Source: an uncultured Collinsella sp. (GTDB lineage Bacteria > Actinomycetota > Coriobacteriia > Coriobacteriales > Coriobacteriaceae). Taken from it: a stretch of DNA of 64,000 bases. Where the stretch lies: positions 1 to 64,000 of the forward strand of contig UQHQ01000001.1 in NCBI GenBank assembly GCA_900540945.1, in the 5' to 3' direction. Position numbers and translations under genes: made by a program. Positions 45,751 through 53,652 of this stretch are shown one piece after another; position 1 is the first letter of the stretch; the number at the start of each line of letters is the position of its first letter. The notes under the pieces were generated by a model, which ran no database searches, was not told the DNA's origin, and saw nothing but the letters and a program-made list of their open reading frames with translations.

Positions 45751-47388
45751 ATGGCAAAGAACATTACGTTCAACACCGATGCCCGCGCTAAGCTCGCAAA
45801 GGGCGTCAACACTCTGGCCGACGCCGTTACCGTCACCATGGGCCCCAAGGGCCGCTACGTTGCGTTGCAGCGCACGTTCGGTGCCCCGACCATCACCAAC
45901 GACGGCGTTTCCGTCGCTAAGGAGATCGAGCTCGAGGACAACATCGAGAACATGGGCGCCCAGCTGGTGAAGGAGGTCGCCACCAAGACCAACGACACCG
46001 TGGGTGACGGTACCACCACCGCAACCCTGCTCGCTCAGGCCATCGTCAACGACGGTCTGCGCAACGTCGCTGCTGGCGCCAACCCGCTGGCCATCCGTCG
46101 CGGCATCGACAAGGCCGTCAACGCCGCCGTCGCCGAGATGAAGAAGCAGGCCAAGCCGGTCGAGACCAAGGAGCAGATTGCTTCCGTCGGTACCATCTCT
46201 GCCGGTGACCCCGAGGTCGGCGAGAAGATCGCTGAGGCCATGGAGGTCGTGGGCAAGGACGGCGTCATCACCGTCGAGGATTCCCAGACGTTCGATATCA
46301 CCATCGACACCGTCGAGGGCATGCAGTTCGACAAGGGCTACGTCTCCGCTTACTTCGTCACGGACAACGACCGCATGGAGGCCGTGATGAAGGATCCGTA
46401 CATCCTCATCACCGACCAGAAGATCTCCAGCGTCCAGGACATCATGCCCGTTCTCGAGGCTGTCCAGCGCGCCGGCCGTGGCCTGCTCATCATCGCTGAG
46501 GACATCGACGGCGAGGCCCTGCCCACCCTCGTCCTCAACAAGATCCGTGGCGCCCTCAACGTCTGCGCCGTCAAGGCTCCGGGCTACGGCGATCGCCGCA
46601 AGCGCATCCTCGAGGACATCGCCGTCCTCACCGGTGGCCAGGCCGCTCTGGACGAGCTGGGCGTGAAGGTCGCTGACATCACCGCCGATATGCTCGGTAC
46701 CGCTAAGTCTGTCACCATCTCCAAGGACAACACCGTCGTCGTCGGCGGCGCTGGCTCCAAGGAGGCCATCGACGCCCGTATCGCTCAGATCAAGGGCGAG
46801 ATGGAGAACACCACCTCTGACTTCGACCGCGAGAAGCTCCAGGAGCGCCTGGCCAAGCTCTCCGGTGGCGTTGCCGTCATCAAGGTCGGCGCTGCTACCG
46901 AGTCCGAGCTCAAGGAGATCAAGCATCGCGTCGAGGACGCCCTGCAGGCTACCCGCGCTGCTGTCGAGGAGGGCATTGTCGCTGGCGGCGGCGTCGCCTT
47001 CATGGACGCTGCTCCTGCGCTCGACGCTGTCGAGATCGACGACCCCGAGGAGAAGATCGGCGTCGATATCGTCAAGAAGGCTCTGACCGCTCCGGTCGCT
47101 ACCATCGCCAAGAACGCTGGCTTTGAGGGCGCTGTCGTGGTCGACAAGGTTGCCGAACTGCCCGCCGGCCAGGGTCTCAACTCTGCCAACGGCGAGTGGG
47201 GCGACATGATCGAGATGGGCGTCCTCGACCCCGTCAAGGTCAGCCGCGTCACCCTGCAGAACGCTGCTTCCGTCGCCAGCCTGATCCTCATCACCGAGGC
47301 TACTGTCTCCGATGTGCCCAAGAACACTCAGCTTGAGGATGCTATCGCTGCTGCCACCGCTGGTCAGCAGGGCGGCGGTATGTACTAA
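45751..47388 (+). CDS. groL: chaperonin GroEL
   Basis: A 545-residue chaperonin of full length. Conserved parts: TVTMGPKGRYVALQRTFGAP, ITNDGVSVAKEIELED, VGDGTTTATLLAQAIV (ATP site), DKISSVQDIM-like DQKISSVQDIMPVLE, and the C-terminal GGM-type tail QQGGGMY. GroEL with GroES folds newly made proteins in an ATP-driven cage. TTGGAGG lies before the ATG. The codon use is strongly biased to C-ending codons, as in highly expressed genes. Confidence 0.96.
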   Translation: MAKNITFNTDARAKLAKGVNTLADAVTVTMGPKGRYVALQRTFGAPTITNDGVSVAKEIELEDNIENMGAQLVKEVATKTNDTVGDGTTTATLLAQAIVNDGLRNVAAGANPLAIRRGIDKAVNAAVAEMKKQAKPVETKEQIASVGTISAGDPEVGEKIAEAMEVVGKDGVITVEDSQTFDITIDTVEGMQFDKGYVSAYFVTDNDRMEAVMKDPYILITDQKISSVQDIMPVLEAVQRAGRGLLIIAEDIDGEALPTLVLNKIRGALNVCAVKAPGYGDRRKRILEDIAVLTGGQAALDELGVKVADITADMLGTAKSVTISKDNTVVVGGAGSKEAIDARIAQIKGEMENTTSDFDREKLQERLAKLSGGVAVIKVGAATESELKEIKHRVEDALQATRAAVEEGIVAGGGVAFMDAAPALDAVEIDDPEEKIGVDIVKKALTAPVATIAKNAGFEGAVVVDKVAELPAGQGLNSANGEWGDMIEMGVLDPVKVSRVTLQNAASVASLILITEATVSDVPKNTQLEDAIAAATAGQQGGGMY

Positions 47389-47418
47389 GGCCGACAAGGT
47401 CTAGAACTCCCACCGGGA

Positions 47419-47555
47419 ATCCGGGGGCGTGACGGGGGTTTCTCTCCGGAACGTCCTCGGACATGCAAAGAGGCTCCGCATCGCGCTTCGCGCTGCGGAG
47501 CCTCTTTGCGTCCTGCGGAATGTTCCGGAGAGAAACCCCCGTCACGCCCCCGGAT
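47419..47555. repeat. nested perfect palindrome downstream of groEL
   Basis: Outer arms of 34 bp, 47419-47452 and 47522-47555, are perfect reverse complements (left arm opens ATCCGGGGGCGTGACGGGGG). Inner arms of 16 bp, GCAAAGAGGCTCCGCA (47465-47480) and its complement (47494-47509), are also perfect. The outer arm is not followed by a T-run. It is probably the end of the groESL unit by position, but the size exceeds any ordinary terminator. Confidence 0.85.
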
Positions 47556-47624
47556 CCCCTGCGTTTACGGCCTTGAGGTCGGCGTGGGCGGAGATCGTGG
47601 CTGATGGGGATACATGTCCCGGTC

Positions 47625-47648
47625 GCTGTTTCGCGGCTTTGCCGCGAA
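47625..47648. repeat. hairpin in the groEL-ribU gap
   Basis: TTTCGCGGC and GCCGCGAAA with a 3-base loop, perfect. No T-run on the plus strand. The remainder of the gap between the palindrome and the riboswitch shows no gene. Confidence 0.5.
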
Positions 47649-47726
47649 AGGCGCGCTACTTTGGGATGGGCGGGGAACGTGGTTGTTGCGGCAACTGGTC
47701 CCCACCATAAATTACCCTTGGCATAC

Positions 47727-47754
47727 TTGCGCGAATACCTGCTCGTGCTACACT
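47727..47754 (+). promoter_or_regulatory. candidate promoter of the FMN-riboswitch operon
   Basis: TTGCGC (47727-47732), 16 bases, TACACT (47749-47754) with TG one base before it (extended -10). It sits just ahead of the riboswitch, where a promoter is required. Confidence 0.45.
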
Positions 47755-47760
47755 TGCAAT

Positions 47761-47945
47761 TGCTGTTTCAGGGCGGGGTGAAATTCCCCACTGGCGGTAA
47801 ATCGGGCGGTGCCAAAGGGGTGCCGTGGCGCAGGCGAGGATCTACGTCGAGCCGATGAGTCCGCGACCCGTGCGTGCGTTGGTTCGCATGCCGGCTGAAC
47901 TGGTGAGATCCCAGTACCAACGGTTAGAGTCCGGATGAAAGAGGC
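47761..47945 (+). promoter_or_regulatory. FMN riboswitch (RFN element)
   Basis: The aptamer is clear: TTTCAGGGCGGGGTGAAATT near the 5' end, CCCACTGGCGGTAAAT, then CTGAACTGGTGAGA, CCAGTACCAACGGTTAGAG and TCCGGATGAAAGAGG closing the basal stem (TGCTGTTTCA with TGAAAGAGGCA). It binds FMN. The start codon of ribU is 11 bases after the end, with AGGTG between, so control is probably at translation initiation; I see no separate terminator. Confidence 0.95.
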
Positions 47946-47955
47946 AGGTGATCTT

Positions 47956-48546
47956 ATGTCTGAACAGTCGCAGCATATCCATTTTGAGAACACGAATAGG
48001 TGGAGCACCAAACAGCTCGTTACCATGGCGTTGATGTGCGCCTTGGGTGCCCTGTTTATGTACGTGCAGCTGCCCATCCTTCCTTCGGCGCCGTTTTTGA
48101 CGTATGACCCGTCGCTGGTGCCGGCGATGGTGTGCGGATTTGCGTATGGCCCCGGTGCTGGTACCGCTGTTGCAGCCATGGCGATCGTTATCCATGCGCT
48201 CACTACGGGTGACTGGGTCGGCGCGCTTATGAACCTGGTTGCCACGCTGGGCTACATTCTGCCCGCGGCTATTGTCTACCAGAAGATGCATACCTATAAG
48301 GGTGCCGTGATTGGCCTGGCGCTCGGCGTTATTGCCGCTACGGCGTTGTCTATGGTCGCAAACCTTACCATTGGCGTATGGTTCTGGTATGGCTCGGTCG
48401 ATGTGATCGCCCCACTCATGATTCCTGCCGTGCTGCCGTTCAACCTTATCAAGACCGTGCTCAACTCGGTGTTGACGCTCGCGGTGTACAAGGCGGTCTC
48501 TAATCTCATCACGCCCAAGAAGGACCAGGTCAAAGGCCGCGCATGA
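47956..48546 (+). CDS. ribU: ECF-type riboflavin transporter, substrate-binding subunit
   Basis: A 196-residue membrane protein with about six hydrophobic segments, the size of an ECF S component. The motif region LVTMALMCALGALFMYVQLP and PSLVPAMVCGFAYGPGAGTAV matches RibU-like proteins (PF12822). RibU binds riboflavin outside and delivers it with the EcfAAT module. The FMN riboswitch directly upstream supports the substrate. The ATG at 47956 is used; an in-frame ATG at 47935 lies inside the riboswitch. It overlaps the next gene by 4 bases (ATGA). Confidence 0.92.
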   Translation: MSEQSQHIHFENTNRWSTKQLVTMALMCALGALFMYVQLPILPSAPFLTYDPSLVPAMVCGFAYGPGAGTAVAAMAIVIHALTTGDWVGALMNLVATLGYILPAAIVYQKMHTYKGAVIGLALGVIAATALSMVANLTIGVWFWYGSVDVIAPLMIPAVLPFNLIKTVLNSVLTLAVYKAVSNLITPKKDQVKGRA

Positions 48547-50447
48547 TTGAGTGTCGGGGCGTTTCCTTTAGCTATGACGGTGCCGCGCCGGCACTCGACG
48601 GCGTCGATCTGAACATCGAGGATGGCGAGTTTTTCTGCATCCTTGGTGGCAATGGGTCGGGCAAGTCGACGTTTGCCAAGCATCTGAATGCACTGTTGCA
48701 GCCCGATGCGGGCACGGTACGCGTCAACGGCATGGATGCGTCCGATCCCGAGCTGGTTTACGACATTCGTTCGACCGCGGGCATGGTATTCCAGAATCCC
48801 GATGACCAGCTGGTGGCAACGCTTGTCGAAGATGACGTTGCGTTTGGTCCCGAAAACCTTGGCGTGCCGTCGGCGCAAATTGCGCGGCGCGTACGCGAGG
48901 CGCTGAAGGGTGTGGGCCTGGTGGGCTTTGAGCGTCACGAGACCCATGCGCTTTCGGGCGGCCAAAAGCAGCGCGTGGCGCTTGCCGGCGTGCTCGCCAT
49001 GGAGCCGCGCGTGCTCATTTTGGATGAGGCTTCTTCGATGCTCGATCCACGTGGACGCAAGGGCCTCATGAAGGCTTGCCACGCGTTGCACAATCGTGGC
49101 ATGACCATCGTGATGATTACGCACTTTATGGAAGAGGCCGCCGAGGCCGATCGTGTCGCGGTGTTTCAGGCGGGTCGCGTTGCCATGCTCGGTAAGCCCG
49201 AGGAAATCTTGACGCGGGCGGACGAACTTGCGCAGCTCAACCTGGATATGCCGGTGTCGTGCTGCCTAGGTAGGGCACTTCGTGAGAAGGGCGTTTCCGT
49301 TTGCGCGCAGGTGCGCGAGGCAGATATGGTCGCCGAGATTGCACAGGCTTATGCCGAGCGGAGCGGGACGGACATCGCAGGGCAGCCTTCCGCATCCGAT
49401 TCTCATGTGCTTGACAATGGATCCTCTGCGGCCGACGGGATAGCCGCGTCGGAGCCCGTTATCGAGATTTCGCACCTCTCGCATAGTTACTCGCTGAGCG
49501 CCCGCGAGCGCCGTCGATGGCGCAAGCGCTCGACCACTGCGGACGCATCGAGCAAACAAGCTCTTTGGGGCAACGATCCAAACAGCCCCTGGGCGCTACG
49601 TGATGTTTCGCTGACGGTGCGCCGCGGCGAGTTTCTGGGATTGGCGGGTCATACCGGCTCGGGTAAATCGACGCTGGTTCAGCATCTCAACGGGTTGATT
49701 CGTCCGCAGGAGGGAAGCGTTTGCGCGCTGGGGCTCGACCTATCAAGCAAGAAAGACGCCGCCGCGGTTAAGGCCAAGGTCGGCGTGGTGTTTCAGTATC
49801 CCGAGCGCCAGCTATTTGCCGAGACCGTGGCGCAGGACGTGGCGTTTGGCCCGCACAACCTTGGCCTGCCAGAAGACGAGGTTGCACGCCGTGTCGCATC
49901 ATCGCTTGCGCGCGTGGGCCTCGACCTTGCCGCGATAGGCGACAAGAACCCCTTTGAGCTTTCGGGCGGCCAGCAGCGCCGCGTGGCGTTTGCCGGCGTG
50001 CTCGCCATGGAGCCCGAGGTGCTGGTGCTCGACGAGCCCATGGCGGGGCTCGATCCGGCTGCGCGCGGGGATTTCCTGGGGCTCATCGATCGACTCCATC
50101 GCGAGGGCCTGACTGTTGTCATGGTTTCGCATAGCATGGATGACCTGGCAAATTGCTGTGACCGTATCGTTGTGATGAACGAGGGCGCCGTGTTTGCCGA
50201 GGGAACGCCCGCGCAGGTGTTTGCGCGCGCGAACGAGCTCAAATCGATCGGCCTGGGCGTTCCTGCCGCCCAGCGCATGGCGCTGGCGCTTGCGCAAGCC
50301 GGTGTGCCGCTCCGCTGCGACAAGCTTTATACGGTTGAGGCGCTAGCCGACGAGTTGGCCGGCTTGCTGCTGGGCTGCGCGGACGTGCCTTTGAGGGTTC
50401 CGTGTCAGGCTGGTTCCAAGGCGCCCACGCGAGAGGAGGGCTGCTAA
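48543..50447 (+). CDS. ECF transporter ATPase, EcfA1-EcfA2 fusion
   Basis: A 634-residue protein holding two ABC ATPase domains that are usually separate. Domain 1: GGNGSGKST (35-43), LSGGQKQRVALAG, VLILDEASSML. Domain 2: GHTGSGKST (about 367-375), LSGGQQRRVAFAG, VLVLDEPMAGLDP, and a Q-loop with FQYPERQLFAETVAQDV. A poorly conserved linker (about 245-345) joins them. The two domains power the import of vitamins through EcfT and an S component. The start overlaps ribU by 4 bases and the stop overlaps ecfT by 1, so translation is coupled. Confidence 0.92.
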   Translation: MIECRGVSFSYDGAAPALDGVDLNIEDGEFFCILGGNGSGKSTFAKHLNALLQPDAGTVRVNGMDASDPELVYDIRSTAGMVFQNPDDQLVATLVEDDVAFGPENLGVPSAQIARRVREALKGVGLVGFERHETHALSGGQKQRVALAGVLAMEPRVLILDEASSMLDPRGRKGLMKACHALHNRGMTIVMITHFMEEAAEADRVAVFQAGRVAMLGKPEEILTRADELAQLNLDMPVSCCLGRALREKGVSVCAQVREADMVAEIAQAYAERSGTDIAGQPSASDSHVLDNGSSAADGIAASEPVIEISHLSHSYSLSARERRRWRKRSTTADASSKQALWGNDPNSPWALRDVSLTVRRGEFLGLAGHTGSGKSTLVQHLNGLIRPQEGSVCALGLDLSSKKDAAAVKAKVGVVFQYPERQLFAETVAQDVAFGPHNLGLPEDEVARRVASSLARVGLDLAAIGDKNPFELSGGQQRRVAFAGVLAMEPEVLVLDEPMAGLDPAARGDFLGLIDRLHREGLTVVMVSHSMDDLANCCDRIVVMNEGAVFAEGTPAQVFARANELKSIGLGVPAAQRMALALAQAGVPLRCDKLYTVEALADELAGLLLGCADVPLRVPCQAGSKAPTREEGC

Positions 50448-51247
50448 TGGAGGCGTTCTCATTTGGCAGCTACTATCCTGGGGATAGCGCGGTGCATCGC
50501 CTGGATCCGCGTACTAAGTTGCTCCTAGGTTTCGCATTTCTGATCACCGTGCTCACCGTCGGAAGCTTTTGCGGGCTGGTTCCGGTCGCATTTTTTGTCG
50601 TGCTGGTCTATCTCGCAGCCCGGGTGCCGTTGCGCCGGGTCCTATCATCGATGGCACCATTGCTGGCGATTGTCGTGGTGGTCGCGGTGCTCAACCTGTT
50701 TTCCGACCAGAGTGGCCGCATCCTGTGGCAGCTTGGCTTTTTGCAGGTGAGCGAGGGCTCGCTGCGTTCTGCGGCGTTTGTGGCGTGCCGCCTGACGTTG
50801 ATGATGGCCGGCATGAGCGCCATTACACTCACCACGCCGACGCTCGACCTCACCGCGGGCTTTGAACGTCTGCTCGCACCATTTGCGCGCGTGGGGCTTC
50901 CGGCGCACGAGCTCGGCATGATTATGGGTATCGCGCTGCGGTTTATGCCGCAATTTGCCACCGAGATGAAACAGACGGCCGATGCACAGGCAAGTCGCGG
51001 CGCGCGCGTGACGGGCGGTCCGCTCGGCGGTGTGCGCATGCTCGGCAGTGTGGCGATTCCGCTGTTCACCGGCGTGTTCCGTCATGCCGAGACGCTTTCG
51101 GCCGCCATGGATGCGCGCTGTTATCACGGCGAGCAGGGACGCACGCGTCTGCATGCGCTTGCGTTTGGCCGGGGGGATGTACTGGCAGCGCTGGCGATGG
51201 CGCTGCTGGTGACATGCGTTGTCGTTATCAATCTTCAACTCGTCTAA
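50447..51247 (+). CDS. ECF transporter transmembrane subunit EcfT
   Basis: A 266-residue membrane protein with about five to six hydrophobic segments. It has the family opening SAVHRLDPRTKLLLGF and the cytoplasmic coupling motifs with ALRFMPQFATEMKQT and DAQASRGAR, which touch the two ATPases. GAGAGGAGG precedes the ATG at 50447; longer readings from 50402 overlap the ATPase gene. With ribU and the fused ATPase it makes a complete transporter operon. Confidence 0.9.
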   Translation: MEAFSFGSYYPGDSAVHRLDPRTKLLLGFAFLITVLTVGSFCGLVPVAFFVVLVYLAARVPLRRVLSSMAPLLAIVVVVAVLNLFSDQSGRILWQLGFLQVSEGSLRSAAFVACRLTLMMAGMSAITLTTPTLDLTAGFERLLAPFARVGLPAHELGMIMGIALRFMPQFATEMKQTADAQASRGARVTGGPLGGVRMLGSVAIPLFTGVFRHAETLSAAMDARCYHGEQGRTRLHALAFGRGDVLAALAMALLVTCVVVINLQLV

Positions 51248-51277
51248 GCTCGATTCGAGCGCAAGAAAGGGGTCTCT

Positions 51278-51724
51278 ATGACCGACACCGATCGCACGGC
51301 TCAGCTCGAGCGCGCCTGCTCGTATCTCAGGCGCATTCCGGCGTGGTATCTTGCCACGACCGATGCGAGCGACGGGCATCAGCCCCGCGTGAGGCCGTTT
51401 TCGTTTGCCATGGTCGATGATGGCAAGCTGTGGTTTTGCACGTCGCGCGACAAGGACGTGTGGGCGGAGTTGAGCGCGAATCCCAAGTTTGAGGTATCGG
51501 GCTGGAAGCCGGGGGAGTGCTGGATCGTGTTAACTGGCGAGGCCGCGCTCGAGGACGATGCATTCGTGAGCGACAAGGTGCGCCAAGCGGGCTTTAAGCA
51601 CATGGTGGGCATTGGCGAGCAACACGATAGCGCCAACGATGGCCGCCTTGCATTCTTCTCGGTCCGCAACATCGCCGCACGGTTCTGCGATATCGACGGC
51701 AGCGAAGAGCGCCTCGAGCTCTAA
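51278..51724 (+). CDS. pyridoxamine 5'-phosphate oxidase-fold protein, copy 1
   Basis: A 148-residue protein of the flavin-binding split-barrel fold. It has IPAWYLATTD, QPRVRPFSFAMVDDGKLWFC and GWKPGECWIVLTGEA, typical of short PPOX-like proteins that bind FMN or F420. AAAGGGG precedes the ATG. Its own paralogue follows 54 bases on, and the flavin-importer operon ends 30 bases before; a flavin cofactor would suit the context. The substrate is unknown. Confidence 0.8.
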   Translation: MTDTDRTAQLERACSYLRRIPAWYLATTDASDGHQPRVRPFSFAMVDDGKLWFCTSRDKDVWAELSANPKFEVSGWKPGECWIVLTGEAALEDDAFVSDKVRQAGFKHMVGIGEQHDSANDGRLAFFSVRNIAARFCDIDGSEERLEL

Positions 51725-51778
51725 TTTCCCAAATTGACTACCCATTCCAAAAAGACTGGTCAGGCGACAGGAGGAAAC

Positions 51779-52189
51779 GTGGACGGATTGAATACGGTAC
51801 TGGAGTATCTGACGTCGGTGCCGGCGTGGTATCTGGCGACGAGCGTGGGCGGGCAGCCGCATGTGCGTCCGTTCTCGTTTGCGCAGATTCAGGACGGCAA
51901 GCTGTGGTTTGTGACAGCGCGCACCAAAGATGTGTGGCAGGAGCTGCTGCAAAACCAGCGCTTTGAGGTCACGAGTTGGTGGCCGGGCCATGGTTGGTTG
52001 ATCCTGCGCGGGCGTGCGGGGCTGGAAGACCGGGCTTCGAGCGAAATGCGCGAGGCCGGATGGAAGCATCTTGAGCGCTTGAGCGAGCACTATGAGGGGC
52101 CTAACGACCCCGCGCTCGTCTTCTTTAGCGTCGAGGATCCTGAGGCATTTATCTGCAATCATGACGAATGGGTGCCGGTTGAGCTCTAG
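51779..52189 (+). CDS. pyridoxamine 5'-phosphate oxidase-fold protein, copy 2
   Basis: A 136-residue paralogue of the preceding protein: VPAWYLATSVGGQPHVRPFS, DGKLWFVTARTKDVWQELL, WPGHGWLILRGRAGLEDR. I start at GTG 51779, behind AGGAGGAAAC, because this fits the paralogue's beginning better than the TTG at 51734. The two copies differ at many positions, so the duplication is not recent. The function is not known. Confidence 0.78.
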   Translation: MDGLNTVLEYLTSVPAWYLATSVGGQPHVRPFSFAQIQDGKLWFVTARTKDVWQELLQNQRFEVTSWWPGHGWLILRGRAGLEDRASSEMREAGWKHLERLSEHYEGPNDPALVFFSVEDPEAFICNHDEWVPVEL

Positions 52190-52226
52190 CCAGCTGGCTC
52201 ATCCTAACAACTTAGTTTTCGCATGG

Positions 52227-52290
52227 GCGGACCCCGTGTTGCCCGGCACCGTAAGGAGTGCCGGTCAATACGGGGCCCGCTCTATTTGTC
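52227..52290 (+). terminator. nested hairpin terminator after the PPOX pair
   Basis: Outer arms GCGGACCCCGT (52227-52237) and ACGGGGCCCGC (52270-52280), one mismatch, enclose CCGGCAC (52243-52249) and GTGCCGG (52258-52264). TCTATTTG follows. It is a smaller version of the nested design flanking groESL. Confidence 0.6.
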
Positions 52291-52324
52291 AATTCCTTCA
52301 AGCGAATGTGTCGGGAATGTTTCA

Positions 52325-52361
52325 ATGCATGAACATGCAAGCTATTTACGTATTCATGCAT
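52325..52361 (+). promoter_or_regulatory. candidate ArgR operator upstream of argC
   Basis: ATGCATGAA (52325-52333) and TTCATGCAT (52353-52361) are perfect 9-base inverted arms; TGCATGAACATGCA at the left is itself a palindrome. TGAA/TTCA half sites in an AT-rich stretch fit ARG boxes, and argC starts 86 bases downstream. Confidence 0.5.
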
Positions 52362-52446
52362 CTTTTGGTGCTAAAGTTTCAACCCACCTCATAATGACCG
52401 CTGCGAAATGCGCATCGGTGCATAAATCGCAGACAAGGAGTCTGAT

Positions 52447-53517
52447 ATGTCTTTGAAGGTTGGAATCGTCGGCGCGGCTGGATATGCCGGAGCCGAGCTC
52501 ATTCGCCTCGTACTCGGCCATCCCGAGTTTGAACTTGTTGCCATTACGTCCAACGCCGATGCCGGCCAGCCGCTGTCCGCAGTGTATCCGAGCTTTGCTG
52601 GCGTAAGCAATCTGGTTTTCACCACGCATGACGCCCCCGAGCTCAAAAGCTGCGATGCGGTTTTTCTTGCCGTGCCGCACACGGCTGCCATGGCGCAGGT
52701 GCCCGCGCTCCTTGCCGCGGGCGTTTCCTGCTTTGATCTTTCGGCCGATTACCGTCTGAGCGACCCGTCCGTCTTTGAGGCATGGTATGCCGCCGAGCAC
52801 ACGAGCCCCGAGCTGCTCAAGACCCGCGCTTTTGGCCTGCCCGAGCTGTTCTGCCAGGACTTAGAGACCGCTGCTTCCAGCCATGCCGCCGGAAAGCCCG
52901 TTTTGGTCGCTTGCGCCGGCTGCTATCCCACCGCAACGAGCCTCGCTGCCGCTCCTGCCGTGCGTGCGGGCTGGGTGGCAGAGAACGGCCCCGTAATCGT
53001 CGATGCCATTAGTGGCGTGACGGGCGCCGGTAAGTCCTGCAACGCTCGCACCCATTTTTGTAGCGCGGACGAGAACCTGGAGGCCTATGGCGTAGGCAAA
53101 CATCGCCATACGCCCGAGATTGAGCAGATCCTGGACCTGACCGATCGCGTCGTCTTTACTCCGCACTTGGCACCGCTCAAGCGCGGCCTGCTTTCCACGG
53201 TGACGATGCCGCTCGCGCCGCAGGCTCTCGACGCGTTGGCCCTTGAGGACGTCGTCGACCATTACAAGAAGTTCTACGCCGGTCGCACCTTTGTGCGCGT
53301 GCTCGATGCCGGCCAGCAGCCCAAGACGGCTTCGGTCGTCGGCACCAACGCTGCCCAGATTGGCCTTGCGCTCAACAAGCGCGCGGGCGTGCTGGTGGCG
53401 ACGGGTGCTATCGACAATCTGTGCAAGGGTGCAGCAGGCCAGGCGGTCCAGTGCGCCAACATCGTTTTTGGCTTTGACGAGCGACGAGGCTTGCCCACAG
53501 TGGCGTGCCCGGTGTAG
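52447..53517 (+). CDS. argC: N-acetyl-gamma-glutamyl-phosphate reductase
   Basis: A 356-residue NADPH-dependent enzyme for the third step of ornithine synthesis. It has the nucleotide-binding GAAGYAGAELIRLVLGHPEF, SADYRLSD, the catalytic cysteine in ACAGCYPTATSLA, and HRHTPEIEQ. AAGGAGTCTGAT precedes the ATG. It leads argC-argJ-argB-argD, whose likely operator lies upstream. Length is normal. Confidence 0.94.
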   Translation: MSLKVGIVGAAGYAGAELIRLVLGHPEFELVAITSNADAGQPLSAVYPSFAGVSNLVFTTHDAPELKSCDAVFLAVPHTAAMAQVPALLAAGVSCFDLSADYRLSDPSVFEAWYAAEHTSPELLKTRAFGLPELFCQDLETAASSHAAGKPVLVACAGCYPTATSLAAAPAVRAGWVAENGPVIVDAISGVTGAGKSCNARTHFCSADENLEAYGVGKHRHTPEIEQILDLTDRVVFTPHLAPLKRGLLSTVTMPLAPQALDALALEDVVDHYKKFYAGRTFVRVLDAGQQPKTASVVGTNAAQIGLALNKRAGVLVATGAIDNLCKGAAGQAVQCANIVFGFDERRGLPTVACPV

Positions 53518-53589
53518 CACATTCGATTGTTAACGATTTGGTAGTCGGGTATCGAGTTGGGCGCCACTTTTAAGCTGGTCTACTAATTG

Positions 53590-53632
53590 CGACCGGTATG
53601 GCGTGTCAGCCGATGCCCGCTTTTTTATTTGA
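53590..53632 (+). terminator. possible hairpin with T-run between argC and argJ
   Basis: GGTAT-GGC and GCC-GATGCC are imperfectly complementary and are followed by CGCTTTTTTATTT. It might be a partial terminator or attenuator within the arg cluster. Weak evidence. Confidence 0.3.
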
Positions 53633-53652
53633 TATAAGGAGTCGTAGGGACG

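Noticed and set aside
45742..47397. 551-residue minus-strand frame opposite groEL
   Set aside because: Gly/Asp/Leu/Val-rich shadow of biased groEL codons, a well-known artefact.
47935..47955. Earlier ATG start for ribU
   Set aside because: It lies within the closing stem of the FMN riboswitch; the ATG at 47956 has a proper site.
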